In this document: piece after piece, positions 53,101 through 56,683 of the stretch | Numbering within the stretch: position 1 is the first letter of the stretch | How the letters are laid out: each line of letters opens with the position of its first letter | Origin: Lutjanus erythropterus | Taxonomy: Eukaryota > Chordata > Actinopteri > Lutjaniformes > Lutjanidae | Length of the DNA stretch: 64,000 bases | Direction: 5' to 3' | Assembly (NCBI GenBank): GCA_020091685.1 | Contig: CM034595.1 | Location: 16,736,025-16,800,024 of the forward strand | Program-made: the position numbers and the translations under genes | Notes under the pieces: model-generated | What the model was told of the DNA's origin: nothing | Databases searched by the model: none | The model's input: the letters and a program-made list of their open reading frames with translations, nothing else

Positions 53101-53624
53101 TACATCTTATTCAGCTATAGATAACATTTAGGCTAAATTACAATGATTATCACAGTTTGGATAATTGATGCATCTCTCCTAAATGGGTACAGAGAAAACA
53201 CTGGTGTATGAACCCCATGACCAAATAGTGATAGATTCTGTCCTTGTGTTACTTGTTGATGGAATTACAGTAAAAATAAATTATTGCCTTTATTCTCGAG
53301 ACCCCCTGAAAACCAATCCAAAGGCTCCTGGGGGTCCTCGTTCCCCCATTTGAAAACCACTGCCCTAGACCAGCAATAAATACTGATTCTGAACGGCACA
53401 TTGCTGTACTCAAACTGGACATAATGCAAACAACAAATGCAACGATACATTTGCGCAGTTTTTTTAGTAGATAGGCACGATTTTCAATGCTGATAATTGG
53501 TTTAATTATCCTGAAAGTTCGTTCAAAGTTCCACAAACCGTCTGAGAAAGAATAAAAACGTTTAAGTAATTTAATTATCCTTTTTAAGGACTTACCCTGA
53601 CGGCGGTTTGGAGGACTCGGTCAT
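3379..53624 (-). CDS. cobl: cordon-bleu (cobl) WH2-repeat actin nucleator, N-terminal part; 3' exons outside window
   Basis: Joined minus-strand exons give about 532 residues (without the 45-nt cassette) that read like vertebrate COBL from the first methionine. In order they are a short N-terminus ending SKPPSG, a basic/proline motif [11 protein letters not shown], the ubiquitin-like region (about residues 55-221), a basic linker (about 237-251), KKRRAP (about 312-317) and RKRKAP (about 341-346), then a Ser/Thr/Pro-rich stretch. COBL is known to nucleate unbranched actin filaments through C-terminal WH2 domains and to bind syndapin SH3 domains through its KRAP motifs, acting in dendrite and ciliated-cell morphogenesis. 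The WH2 exons are not in this window. The choice of cobl over its paralogue cobll1 rests on stretches such as [24 protein letters not shown] and the N-terminal SKPPSG motif. Some positions (CEFDP, LLLKD, GSK) resemble cobll1, so the paralogue call is strong but not absolute. Confidence 0.9.
5295..5316. repeat. (TG)n microsatellite
   Basis: Eleven uninterrupted TG units; a shorter CA run follows at about 5417-5432. Confidence 0.9.
5517..6095. mobile_element. terminal-inverted-repeat element built of GGTTCT/AGAACC modules
   Basis: The left end ACACTCTTAGAAATAA (5517-5532) and the right end TTATTTCTCAGAGTGT (6080-6095) are inverted repeats with one mismatch in 16. Between them, degenerate modules such as AAGGGTTC, GGTTCT and AGAACCC occur repeatedly in both orientations. 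There is no coding capacity, and open frames here are repeat translations. The ends and size fit a nonautonomous DNA element; the superfamily is not clear and no target duplication was seen. Confidence 0.7.
6890..7385. repeat. possible dispersed repeat with TTACTTGAGTA-type modules
   Basis: The stretch starts with GTACTTTACTTGAGC near 6925 and ends with CTTCTACTTGAGTAAAG near 7375. Several TACTTTTACTC-like modules lie within. It resembles a common fish interspersed repeat, but its ends and class cannot be fixed. Confidence 0.35.
7866..8083. mobile_element. possible degenerate hAT-like MITE
   Basis: It begins AGGGCTCTACAATTAATTC and ends TTTGCAGCACT, whose reverse complement AGTGCTGCAAA partly matches the start. 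The interior is AT-rich with ATTTTGCAATATGG and AATATTGTGATG segments typical of fish repeats that end in AGGGCTGCAA. It is degenerate, and no target duplication was found. Confidence 0.4.
9463..9700. mobile_element. possible degenerate hAT-like MITE (TGGTTCTCAAAC ends)
   Basis: The left edge TGGTTCTCAAACT and right edge AGTTTGAAATCACT are imperfect inverted repeats of the CAGTGGTTCTCAAAC type. The same end type is clearly present at 52841-53362. No convincing 8-bp duplication was seen here, so the call is tentative. Confidence 0.4.
9908..9944. repeat. (CA)n microsatellite
   Basis: An uninterrupted CA run of about 18 units. Confidence 0.95.
10489..10518. repeat. short telomere-like repeat (degenerate TTAGGG)
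   Basis: Four consecutive degenerate units (TTAGGGG, TTAGGGG, TTAGGAG, TTAGGG). It is too short to claim a telomeric origin. A second, two-unit patch lies at about 56258-56270. Confidence 0.5.
12382..12808. mobile_element. hAT-type nonautonomous element (AGGGCTGGGTATCT ends), copy 1
   Basis: AGGGCTGGGTATCT at 12383-12396 is perfectly inverted at 12794-12807. The flanks TTTAAGAC (12374-12381) and TTTAACAC (12809-12816) match at 7 of 8 bases, as expected for an 8-bp hAT target duplication. The 427-bp interior is noncoding. It is related by its ends to the copy in the chemokine-receptor intron at about 58113-58411. Confidence 0.8.
15736..15807. repeat. dispersed repeat, copy A (partner at 20636)
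   Basis: GTGATCTCTGCCTCTCC and the following 50 bases align without gaps, at roughly 80% identity by eye, with 20636-20707 in the same orientation. The core AGGCTATTT.AAG..TT.AGCTT is shared. Class and full extent are unknown. Confidence 0.55.
19275..19448 (-). CDS. cobl: cobl coding exon 8 (first KRAP motif)
   Basis: The exon is 174 nt, phase 0-0, with acceptor GTCCACAG|GGT and donor ATCAG|GTGAGG. It encodes [15 protein letters not shown]..., then [20 protein letters not shown], and ends FEGYQ. KKRRAP is the KRAP-type motif that in COBL binds syndapin SH3 domains. The serine-rich text before it resembles the LGSISGVSVKSEMKKRRAP stretch of human COBL. Confidence 0.88.
19536..19550. repeat. 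target-site duplication of the LINE, left copy
   Basis: ACGGATATCAATTTC, directly abutting the T-rich (A-rich in sense) end of the LINE insert. Confidence 0.9.
19551..20527 (-). mobile_element. 5'-truncated non-LTR retrotransposon (L1/Tx1-like LINE 3' end)
   Basis: On the minus strand an open frame of about 270 codons (down to 19718) encodes the C-terminal part of a LINE ORF2 protein, downstream of the reverse transcriptase. It includes the Cys/His cluster [19 protein letters not shown] followed by FWKEV, characteristic of the zinc-binding tail of L1/Tx1-type elements. The 3' end carries A-rich tracts at 19551-19564 and near 19608 in sense orientation. The unit is flanked by identical 15-bp duplications, ACGGATATCAATTTC. 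The reverse transcriptase catalytic core is missing, so it is dead on arrival. Confidence 0.9.
20528..20542. repeat. target-site duplication of the LINE, right copy
   Basis: ACGGATATCAATTTC, identical to 19536-19550 and marking the 5' truncation point of the LINE. Confidence 0.9.
20636..20707. repeat. dispersed repeat, copy B (partner at 15736)
   Basis: The sequence from GTGATCTTTGCCTCTCT to GCTGTATAG aligns collinearly with 15736-15807. It lies about 94 bp beyond the right LINE duplication, outside the insert. Confidence 0.55.
23372..23762. mobile_element. GATATATC-rich inverted-repeat element, copy 1
   Basis: It begins AAGAGCCAGACCGATATATC and ends AGTATCAGTCGGGCTCAAA; the ends are imperfect inverted repeats of GAGCCCGACYGATA. 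The inner CCGATATTGGCC-type modules and the ATCACCCCAAAAATCTAGTATC near the right end recur in the copies at 32634 and 49621. There is no coding capacity. Confidence 0.65.
24516..24585. repeat. long (TG)n microsatellite
   Basis: About 35 uninterrupted TG units followed by GCGCGC, the longest perfect dinucleotide run in the window. Alternating purine-pyrimidine sequence of this length can adopt Z-DNA. Confidence 0.97.
26327..26398 (-). CDS. cobl: cobl coding exon 7 (short acidic exon)
   Basis: A 72-nt in-frame segment (phase 0-0) has acceptor TTTACAG|ACAG and donor CCAAT|GTGAGT. It encodes [14 protein letters not shown] followed by [11 protein letters not shown] recognise no domain in it. It is supported only by splice signals, phase and position between two confident exons. 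Because it is a multiple of three it could be skipped without changing the frame. Confidence 0.65.
26732..26820 (-). CDS. cobl: cobl coding exon 6 (basic linker)
   Basis: The exon is 89 nt, with acceptor TTTGTAG|AC and donor CCAAG|GTAAGA. It encodes [18 protein letters not shown] followed by [12 protein letters not shown]. This corresponds to the COBL segment KKKFLGFFKVNKRSNSK, just after the ubiquitin-like region. The leading AC completes GAC with the last G of exon 4. It is rich in basic residues and serines. Confidence 0.85.
26821..29331 (-). other. cobl introns 4/5 and neighbouring noncoding sequence
   Basis: Apart from the candidate cassette exon at 27639-27683, this 2.5 kb shows no exon or identifiable repeat. 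The ORFs at 27519-27797 and 28218-28508 on the minus strand have no recognisable content beyond the cassette. Confidence 0.6.
27639..27683 (-). CDS. cobl: candidate 45-nt cassette exon of cobl (exon 5)
   Basis: Between exons 4 and 6 a 45-nt segment is bounded by a consensus acceptor (TTTTCCAG|TT) and a donor-like ACTCAG|GTATTC. It is exactly 15 codons long in the required phase (1-1), has no stop, and would add [15 protein letters not shown] between LYVHDQSL and the DSIRSS linker. Skipping it also keeps the frame. This is what an alternatively spliced microexon would look like, but a chance match in an intron cannot be excluded, and I know of no family sequence that confirms it. Confidence 0.45.
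29332..29560 (-). CDS. cobl: cobl coding exon 4 (ubiquitin-like domain, second part)
   Basis: The exon is 229 nt, with acceptor TATCAG|AAAACA and donor TCTAG|GTAAAC. It encodes residues 146-221, including [35 protein letters not shown] and [10 protein letters not shown]. This is the second half of the Cordon-bleu ubiquitin-like domain and is a close match to COBL. The final G starts a codon completed by exon 6 (GAC) or by the cassette exon 5 (GTT). Confidence 0.94.
29561..32111 (-). other. cobl intron 3 (2.6 kb)
   Basis: Noncoding. About 30540-31170 looks like a degenerate interspersed repeat: TTTTAAGACTTTTTAATGCC at its left and TTTTAAGACTTTTTAAGGACC near its right, of a type frequent in fish genomes, with ends not resolved. 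A GA-rich tract lies at about 31487-31545. Confidence 0.55.
32112..32322 (-). CDS. cobl: cobl coding exon 3 (ubiquitin-like domain, first part)
   Basis: The exon is 211 nt, with acceptor CTCTCAG|T and donor CAGAG|GTGAGT. It encodes residues 75-145, beginning [11 protein letters not shown] and including [12 protein letters not shown] and KEKVLEEKV, and ending APKVPE. These are the most diagnostic COBL segments in the window; human COBL has FKPNTLIGTLNV and KEKVPEEKV in the same order. On the sense strand a roughly 140-nt CT-rich tract (32323-32463) sits directly before the acceptor and forms an unusually long polypyrimidine tract. Confidence 0.93.
32323..32463 (-). repeat. long polypyrimidine tract upstream of cobl exon 3
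   Basis: On the cobl sense strand about 140 nt of almost pure CT-rich sequence run into the exon 3 acceptor (written GA-rich on the plus strand). It may serve as the polypyrimidine tract or offer several polypyrimidine-tract-binding sites; this role is inferred from composition. Confidence 0.6.
32634..33083. mobile_element. GATATATC-rich inverted-repeat element, copy 2
   Basis: The left end ATTAGGGTCCAACTGATA (32634-32651) and the reverse complement of the right end, ATTAGAGCCCAACTGATA (33066-33083), match at 16 of 18 bases. The inside has GATATATCAGCCAATATT and GCCAATATCGGGCTGAT modules shared with copies 1 and 3. This is the best-preserved copy of the family here. Confidence 0.75.
33669..34192. 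mobile_element. hAT-like nonautonomous element with TAGTCGAC modules
   Basis: The left end TAGGGTTGCCCCCTAATAGC and the right end GTTCAGGGAAGCCCT (reverse complement AGGGCTTCCCTGAAC) are imperfect inverted repeats. CTAGTCGAC and GTTAGTCAGTTG modules sit just inside, as in common fish hAT-derived repeats. No clear 8-bp target duplication remains. Confidence 0.5.
35060..35445. repeat. degenerate interspersed repeat (GATTAATTGTTCAGCC end)
   Basis: The right part, AATTGCATTTTCAATG... ending CGATTAATTGTTCAGCCAT, resembles hAT-related fish repeats that end in CGATTAATCGTGCAGCCCT. CATTGTGACTATTTTGAC (about 35126) resembles CATTATGATTATTTTGAC near 39982, so another fragment may lie there. Confidence 0.4.
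35513..35707 (-). CDS. cobl: cobl coding exon 2
   Basis: The acceptor (CCTAG|GAGG) and donor (GCAG|GTAAGG) are both good, and the length is 195 nt. It encodes about residues 10-75, beginning [12 protein letters not shown], a basic-proline motif conserved in COBL/COBLL1. It then contains MDTKENI and ends in the start of the ubiquitin-like fold ([10 protein letters not shown]), which matches the 'VTVVLPSG' segment of COBL. The trailing AG joins T from exon 3 to give serine in [10 protein letters not shown]. Neighbouring exon phases agree on both sides. Confidence 0.9.
36165..37025. mobile_element. mosaic of hAT-like repeat fragments
   Basis: A segment ending AATTAGTCGCCAGGAACATCCCTAG near 36831 has the appearance of a hAT-type right end. 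It contains a 22-bp perfect palindrome centred on ACTAGTCGACTAGT (36762-36783) and two GCTAACGTTAGC-like motifs (near 36440 and 36472). A second fragment ends GGTATACCGCACAGGCCTA near 37025, another fish repeat end type. Left boundaries are not resolved, so it may be two overlapping insertions. Confidence 0.45.
36762..36783. repeat. perfect 22-bp palindrome
   Basis: The sequence reads identically on both strands; its core is AGACTAGTCGACTAGTCT. It sits inside the hAT-like mosaic and is probably part of a transposon subterminal array. Confidence 0.85.
37667..37825 (+). mobile_element. tRNA-derived SINE
   Basis: The head GGGGCCCCAGTAGCTTACTTGG contains an RNA polymerase III A-box-like TAGCTTACTTGG. 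About 45 bp later is a B-box-like GGTTCACTTCC. The body then has CTGCACATCATCCCCTCTC and CTTTTCCTGTCTACC, typical of a common teleost SINE, and it ends in AATAAAGATTTTAAAAAAG. A flanking duplication was not found. It is inserted antisense to cobl. Confidence 0.75.
38061..38166. repeat. compound (TG)n(TA)n microsatellite
   Basis: Fifteen TG units (38061-38090) run into about 74 bp of nearly pure TA. The TA part is self-complementary and could extrude or be length-unstable. Confidence 0.95.
38587..38823 (-). other. unidentified open frame ending at a donor-like site
   Basis: A 78-codon frame on the minus strand, beginning [18 protein letters not shown] and containing [10 protein letters not shown], has non-repetitive composition. 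It runs through a consensus-like donor, CTGAC|GTGAGT, at about 38635. I recognise no family. The donor phase does not obviously fit the frame of cobl exon 2. It could be a fragment of a mobile-element protein or chance. Confidence 0.2.
39490..39510. repeat. (CA)n microsatellite
   Basis: About ten uninterrupted CA units following a GA-rich stretch (39361-39420). Confidence 0.9.
40652..40696. repeat. interrupted (TG)n microsatellite
   Basis: TG repeat with GCGTGCGC and TATG interruptions. Confidence 0.9.
45674..46260. mobile_element. hAT-like MITE with AGTCCYTCCAGGA ends
   Basis: AGTCCCTCCAGGA at 45674-45686 is inverted at 46248-46260 (TCCTGGAAGGACT) with one mismatch in 13. The flanks TGCAAATA and GACAAATA agree at 6 of 8 bases, consistent with an old 8-bp hAT duplication. 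The interior is AT-rich and noncoding. Confidence 0.65.
47182..47886 (+). mobile_element. solo LTR of an LTR retrotransposon (Gypsy-like)
   Basis: The 705-bp unit starts TGTGATGGCC and ends TCCCTGACA, so it has the TG...CA ends with a short imperfect inverted repeat expected of an LTR. It is flanked by identical 5-bp duplications GTAAC at 47177-47181 and 47887-47891. A TATATAT motif lies at 47664-47670 and an AATAAA at 47823-47828, about 60 bp before the end, giving plus orientation. No internal gag or pol sequence adjoins it, so it is probably what is left after LTR-LTR recombination. The family assignment is inferred. Confidence 0.78.
49621..49928. mobile_element. GATATATC-rich element, copy 3 (decayed)
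   Basis: It starts ATTAGAGCGAGACAGATATA, matching the start of copy 2. It then has GGCCAATATTATTGG and ends with CAGCCCCGAAAACTCAGCAC and TGGTCCAGTCCTGAAT, a decayed form of the shared right end. Confidence 0.55.
50695..50720. repeat. (CA)n microsatellite
   Basis: Thirteen CA units; a TG-rich run of opposite sense follows 100 bp later. Confidence 0.9.
50819..50857. repeat. (TG)n microsatellite, interrupted
   Basis: TG run with TATG and GCG interruptions. Together with the CA run at 50695-50720 it forms an inverted pair separated by about 100 bp. Confidence 0.9.
52841..53362. mobile_element. hAT-type nonautonomous element with intact 8-bp target duplication
   Basis: CAGTGGTTCTCAAAC at the left is inverted at the right as GTTTGAAAACCACTG with one mismatch. 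Both sides carry the identical 8-bp duplication CCCTAGAC (52833-52840 and 53363-53370), the size made by hAT transposases. The interior (522 bp in all) encodes no transposase. It sits in cobl intron 1 about 230 bp downstream of exon 1. Confidence 0.9.
53596..53624 (-). CDS. cobl: cobl coding exon 1 (start codon)
   Basis: The exon encodes [10 protein letters not shown], with the last glycine split, and ends at a strong donor (AGG|GTAAGT). It leaves two bases that join the single leading base of exon 2 to make GGG, giving [17 protein letters not shown]. This parallels the human COBL start, where AKPPTGRKMKARAPPPP is at the same place. The ATG has G at -3, and an in-frame TAG lies 33 codons upstream at 53721-53723, so this is the first in-frame start if the 5' UTR is unspliced here. 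Confidence 0.85.
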
Positions 53625-54190
53625 TGCAGTGATTAGATATCCAACTTCAGATGATAGCGGCACGCAAGCTGCTCCTAAAATCCGCTGTTGCGCTTTTAGA
53701 CTCGGTGGATATCCATTATACTATCACCTGCGAATTCAAAACTTAAATTAATTGCCGTGTTTTATAGCATGTCTCAAACAAACAAACAAAAAAACACTCC
53801 TTGTTTTTTGGTGTGAAAATAGCAACTTTATATTTTCTATCACAGGTCCAACAAGTGACAGTGCGCAGAGATGACAGTCCTGTCCTGTGTGACCTGCAGC
53901 ACAAAGACCGCAAAGTGTTCGGAAAGCTACCGTTAACTACGACACAAGAACTGATAAATGTTGAGTATTTTAAGTGCAACTTACTTTAGTTAAAATGGTC
54001 TTGCTGAGTCCGCATGGATTCATTCTCACTGAGTTACTTGTCAAATCCAGTTGATATAATCTTCGTATTCCCAGTTTGATTTTTCCTCGAGCGTCGTCGA
54101 GGTAACTGAATTAATACATACGACTTCCGGCATAGCGCTTCAAAATAAGAGCTCATAAACGAAAGCGCGTTTGACCAACACGTCTACGTA
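53625..54190 (-). promoter_or_regulatory. cobl: probable cobl 5' UTR and promoter region
   Basis: This stretch lies immediately upstream of the cobl start codon and has more CpG than the surrounding introns, for example near 54085-54185. It contains an ETS-type ACTTCCGG on the plus strand near 54123. No TATA box was recognised in sense orientation. A six-codon upstream ORF (ATG at 53714-53716, stop TAA at 53696-53698) precedes the main ATG. The transcription start and any noncoding first exon cannot be placed from sequence alone. Confidence 0.5.
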
Positions 54191-55199
54191 GGGTATACCG
54201 GGATAATTGTAACATTTTTTCATTTTCAACTCTCACACTAATTGAAATACACAAGTCAGTCACTCACTAGGTTTGACAATAAGAAACATACAAATTTGAA
54301 CTAACTCAAAAGAAAATTGATGTTTTTGTCACTAATACGGACAAGACTACAATATTATTTTTGATGCAAGAAGTCAGAGTTACCCCGTGGTGGGGGTAAT
54401 TGTGACAGTGGCTGGGGGCGTGTATGGCACAGGAAAAAAGGTGTCACATTAATCCTCTGATGAAAGACCACGTCAAAGACATCTATCTATGTTACTTAAG
54501 ATTTATTTTGTACATGCTTGAAATTCTTTTAAAGTATATTCAAAAGATCTCAGGTGCATTCAGTGCAAAAGTCGGTTTCTATCTTTTTAATTATTTGACT
54601 TAAGTAAAAAGTAATTTTAGCATTTAAATTTAGTGAAATGTGTTAATTTTCTAACAGAAAAGTATATCACCACAGACAAACAAGGTGCTTAACTGAGCCA
54701 TGTTTTTGTCTATTTTTAACCACTACCCCAGGGATAAAATTGATCCAAGTTCAAAGGCAGCAGTAGAAAAAATACTATACATCCAAAAAGTAACTCTCCT
54801 CCAAATCATTTTTTGTTGAAAACTTTTGCCATGGTGAAATGATCAGAGATCGAATTATACCGAGCAGGTGCAGAGTGTCATCAGTCTAACTGGTTTCTGA
54901 GTGGAGGAATTAAGTATGTTACAAATGCCACCTGTTATATTTGTCCTCTGTCTCCCCCACCATACTATAACCATACATAACCTACAATAAAAATCTATTA
55001 AGACACGACTCTACCTGCCTACACTGAATGGTTGACAGGTGCAGATGCTGGCAACAGGTGGGGTTACAGCTCTGAGAGAAACTACATTCAGTCTACTTGT
55101 TCATCCTTATTTTCATACGTTAAACATAAAGTGCAAAGTATGAAGCAGTGACGCTGTTTGACTAGAGCCTTGACTAGAGCAAGTCTACTCTTTTATTTG

Positions 55200-55350
55200 G
55201 AAGGTGATGCTACGTAATTTCCGGTGTTCTGAAGCTACGTCTGTCCAGCTTGACGCAGCTCCGTGCAGCCCGCCTTCGTCAGCAGCTCTCACGTCAATCA
55301 TCCTCATTGGGAATTCACTGAGCGCCAGCTGGAGAGCGACGGTACGAATA
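55200..55350. promoter_or_regulatory. CpG-richer patch, possible promoter or noncoding first exon
   Basis: The composition differs from the AT-rich surroundings, with several CpGs, CACGTC and a TTTCCGG ETS-like core near 55218. A donor-like GACG|GTACGA occurs at about 55340. No start codon or product can be assigned. Confidence 0.25.
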
Positions 55351-55450
55351 AATACACCACAAGTACACAGAGACAGAGATAGAAAAACAAAAAGACACGA
55401 AAAAAATAATCAAATCCGGAGCTAAAACTAATAATAATAATGATAACAAT

Positions 55451-55499
55451 AACAACAACAATAATATACAATACTATTATTATTGTTATTGTTGTTGTT
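55451..55499. repeat. AAC/GTT trinucleotide inverted repeat (hairpin)
   Basis: AACAACAACAATAA (55451-55464) is exactly complementary to TTATTGTTGTTGTT (55486-55499). That gives a 14-bp stem and 21-nt loop within AAT/AAC and ATT/GTT repeat tracts. Confidence 0.8.
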
Positions 55500-56676
55500 G
55501 CACGTTAGATTTACGTATAAGATAACAAAAGTTTAGGCCAAGCTTGTATGCACAGCGTCTCAATGAAATTCTATTATGAAAATTCAAATCTTTTCTACCG
55601 GCATGTTTCTCCCGGCATGCTTTGTGCTATCAACACCTCCCGGCACAACTAGGTATGATTCTTCACCACAAGAGGGCACTCGTAGACTATTCTACGATTT
55701 TATCTGTTGGACGCTGTACATGGGGTCAGAATGTCAGAGAAAGGAGAAGGAAATGATGAAGATGACTAAAATAGGACAGAGTGACACAAAATCAAGCAGA
55801 AACACTAAATGTTAGTCAGAGTTGGGGGTGCTTGAAAGTTTATTCAATGACGTTATACAAAATGCTGTGAATGCATTCATCTGAATGGTCAGGATAACTT
55901 TTCAATATAGGAGAGGGAGAGGGAGTGAGACAGCACCTGAACATGCATTTCAAACAGGGGACAAGCTTATTCAACCAGCCTGTTAACCTGTTACAGCTGT
56001 TACTAAATTAATATTCTGCCAAACCTCAGAAAACTAGAGCAAGCTCTACTTACCAGATATATTTCGTGATCTAGATCAGGGTTTTTCAAAGTACGAGTGT
56101 CAGCCTCCCCTCAGAAGAAGCTTGGAAAAAGGTTAGTTAGTTTGGTTAGTTGTCAAATTAATTGCTATTTTGATAATAGATTGATCTATTTGAGTCAATG
56201 TTTTAAAGAAAAAAAAATCCTCTGACTTAAGCTTCTCAAATGAAACGTTTTCTGGGGGTTAGGGTTAGGGTTCTGTTGTGACATCTTTGATTAATTTAAT
56301 TCAGTGGGACTCCCTCAAATGCCTCATGCTTATGTATGATGTATTGAAGCTTTTTGTGCAAATTTGAAAGTCTGACATGTTTGGCCGCTTAGATTTGATA
56401 TGCTATATGTTTTACTTTGGCAGCCTATTGTACTTCAAGCATCTGTGAACTTTAAACTCATGATAACAATCTCGCAGTCACACTTAGGGACTTACAGGAA
56501 ACACGATCTGCAGTTCTGTTTCTGTGCTACCCTCAATAGAAGACTGTTGACTTTCAGACAGTCAGTTCATCAGGGGACATTTGACAACATCACATCCATA
56601 AAGATCTGGACTGAAAAATTAGGATCACAGTGCCTGAGAGTACCTGAACCTGAAAAGGAATCACTGAGATATCACC

Positions 56677-56683
56677 ATGTCAG
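56677..56683 (+). CDS. chemokine receptor coding exon 1 (start)
   Basis: ATG TCA G followed by a strong donor, GTGAGT. The context is CACCATG, with A at -3 counting TCACC. An in-frame TGA at 56665-56667, four codons upstream, rules out a longer N-terminus in this exon. The single trailing G joins TT of exon 2 to make valine. With only seven coding bases, this exon is mostly 5' UTR. Confidence 0.75.

Larger units (their letters stand above)
35708..53595 (-). other. cobl intron 1 (17.9 kb)
   Basis: A long first intron with no supported exon in the cobl phase. Contents that can be named are the hAT-like mosaic (36165-37025), SINE (37667-37825), microsatellites, hAT-like MITE (45674-46260), solo LTR (47182-47886), GATATATC-family copy 3 (49621-49928) and hAT element (52841-53362). 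About 40.8-42.6, 43.2-45.6, 48.0-49.5 and 51.0-52.8 kb contain nothing I recognise. Confidence 0.7.
54191..56676. other. intergenic region between cobl and the chemokine receptor gene
   Basis: This is the head-to-head gap between the two genes. It contains a GGGATAATTGTAAC/GGGGGTAATTGTGAC stretch (about 54195-54415) resembling a fish repeat and a CpG-richer patch at about 55200-55350. It also has a trinucleotide hairpin at 55451-55499 and a short TTAGGG patch near 56260. The open frames at 55204-55425 and 55576-55815 have no recognisable content. The 5' UTR of the receptor gene probably occupies the last 150 bp or so. Confidence 0.6.
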
